Shown here: positions 4,399 through 5,234 of the stretch, one piece after another
Layout of the letters: every line of letters begins with the position of its first letter
Position numbering within the stretch: the first letter of the stretch is position 1
Origin: Verrucomicrobia bacterium UBA1731
GTDB lineage: Bacteria; Verrucomicrobiota; Kiritimatiellia; RFP12; UBA1067
NCBI GenBank assembly: GCA_002317575.1
Contig: DCIH01000017.1
Coordinates: 1 to 5,234 of the forward strand
Length of the DNA: 5,234 nt
Reading direction: 5' to 3'
Position numbers and translations under genes: made by a program
The notes under the pieces: model-generated
The model's database searches: none
Told to the model about the DNA's origin: nothing
The model's input: only the letters and a program-made list of their open reading frames with translations

Positions 4399-5234
4399 AT
4401 GAAGGCGAACAGAAGAGGGTTCATCAAGGGTTGCGCGGGCGCCGCGGCGCTCGCCGGTTTCGGCGGTTGCTGCGGACTGGCCGGCCGTCGCGGCGGCAAG
4501 ATCCGCCTGGCGGTCGTGGGTGTGATGGGCAAGGGCTATTCCGACTGGATGCCGATGCTCAAGAGCGGGCTCGTCGAGATCGTCGCGTTCTGCGACGCGG
4601 ATTCCAACCAGTTCAATCGCGCGTTCGCGAACGTGAAGAAGGAGAAGGGCCTGCCCGAGGGCTTCGTCGACGCGTACGCCGCCGTGCCGAAGTACACGGA
4701 CTACCGCAAGCTCCTCGAGGACGCGCCGAAGCTCGGCGTCGAGGCGATGACGGTCTCCACCACGGACCACATGCACGCGCCGATCGCGATCCAGGCGATG
4801 AAGATGGGCATCCACTGCTACGTGCAGAAGCCGCTCGTCCGCACGCTGTGGGAACTCAAGTATTTCAACGACACGGCCAAGGCCAACGGCGTCGTGACGC
4901 AGATGGGCAACCAGGGTTCCGCGCTGGGCGGCCTCCGCCGCGCGGTGGATGTGCTGCAGAGCGGCATCCTCGGCGACGCGAAGGAAGTCCACGTGTGGAC
5001 GAACCGCCCGGTGTGGCCGCAGGGCCTCGGCGCGAAGGAGGCCACGCTCGGCCCGGCCGATCCGATTCCGTCCAACCTCAACTGGGACGCATGGCTCGGC
5101 ACGGCGAAGTACCGCAACTTCAAGGGCGCGTACAAGCCGGGCAAGAAGGGCTACGATCCGTGGAACATCTGCGCGAATGTGTACCATCCGTTCAGCTGGC
5201 GCGGCTTCCTCGACTTCGGCTGCGGCGCGTTCGG
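4399..5234 (+). CDS. Tat-exported Gfo/Idh/MocA oxidoreductase, 3' end cut by window
   Basis: The frame is open from ATG 4399 to the window edge: 278 codons, with the C-terminus missing. The N-terminus has a twin-arginine motif, NRRGFIKG (4-11), followed by a small-residue hydrophobic stretch (about 12-29), so export by the Tat pathway is likely. Cys24 and Cys25 could allow lipidation, but the preceding FGG is a poor lipobox. The Rossmann start is VVGVMGKG (39-46). STTDHMHAP (120-128) and YVQKPL (141-146) follow, with QKP in place of the usual EKP, as I recall from exported members of this superfamily. MGNQGS (169-174), WTNRPVWPQG (200-209) and NWDAWLG (228-234) also fit that branch. The window stops at DFGCGAF, just before the expected D-x-x-x-H pair. 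Substrate is unknown. AGGGAG (4383-4388) lies 10 nt upstream. An ATG at 4391 is closed by TGA after three codons. Confidence 0.88.
   Translation, partial: MKANRRGFIKGCAGAAALAGFGGCCGLAGRRGGKIRLAVVGVMGKGYSDWMPMLKSGLVEIVAFCDADSNQFNRAFANVKKEKGLPEGFVDAYAAVPKYTDYRKLLEDAPKLGVEAMTVSTTDHMHAPIAIQAMKMGIHCYVQKPLVRTLWELKYFNDTAKANGVVTQMGNQGSALGGLRRAVDVLQSGILGDAKEVHVWTNRPVWPQGLGAKEATLGPADPIPSNLNWDAWLGTAKYRNFKGAYKPGKKGYDPWNICANVYHPFSWRGFLDFGCGAF

Noticed and set aside
4345..5187. A 280-codon minus-strand frame opposite the exported oxidoreductase
   Set aside because: Same cause: it is in register with the sense codons and shows no recognisable protein features, whereas the sense strand has clear family motifs.

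Overview
This window carries ordinary bacterial housekeeping and accessory genes. It is GC-rich, and almost every gene lies on the + strand. Sense codons ending in A or T are scarce, which also explains the very long but meaningless antisense reading frames. I could not identify a species. Three features make a member of the PVC group (Verrucomicrobiota, Kiritimatiellota, Lentisphaerota or Planctomycetota) plausible: a Tat-exported Gfo/Idh/MocA oxidoreductase of the type these bacteria carry in many copies, a second cytoplasmic oxidoreductase of the same superfamily, and an AT-rich heptad repeat in an intergenic gap. This assignment is inference, not proof.

Layout. Positions 1-144 hold no gene I can defend. 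A strong sigma70-type promoter (145-174), overlapped by a 16-bp dyad, leads into a 401-residue Gfo/Idh/MocA oxidoreductase (203-1408). After a 52-bp gap filled with degenerate GTTTGAA repeats comes htpG, the bacterial Hsp90 chaperone (1461-3353, 630 residues). After a further 42-bp gap with an extended -10 promoter comes adk, adenylate kinase (3396-4028, 210 residues). No terminator is visible between these three genes, so they can be read as one transcription unit with an extra start before adk. A strong hairpin terminator (4054-4084) closes the unit.

The second half starts with a promoter for a single tRNA-Asp(GUC) gene (4162-4236, CCA encoded), followed by its own terminator (4254-4284). 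A near copy of the tRNA promoter lies exactly 200 bp downstream and drives a second oxidoreductase gene. This gene starts at 4399, has a twin-arginine signal, and runs off the right edge.

Functionally, HtpG and Adk are general protein-folding and nucleotide-balance proteins. The two oxidoreductases probably act on sugars or polyols, one in the cytoplasm and one outside the inner membrane, but their substrates cannot be read from the sequence. I found no CRISPR array, insertion sequence, prophage or defence system. The points worth a second look are small: an operator-like dyad, a catalytic His replaced by Asn, a heptad repeat, a shared extended -10 promoter design and an unusual tRNA core.
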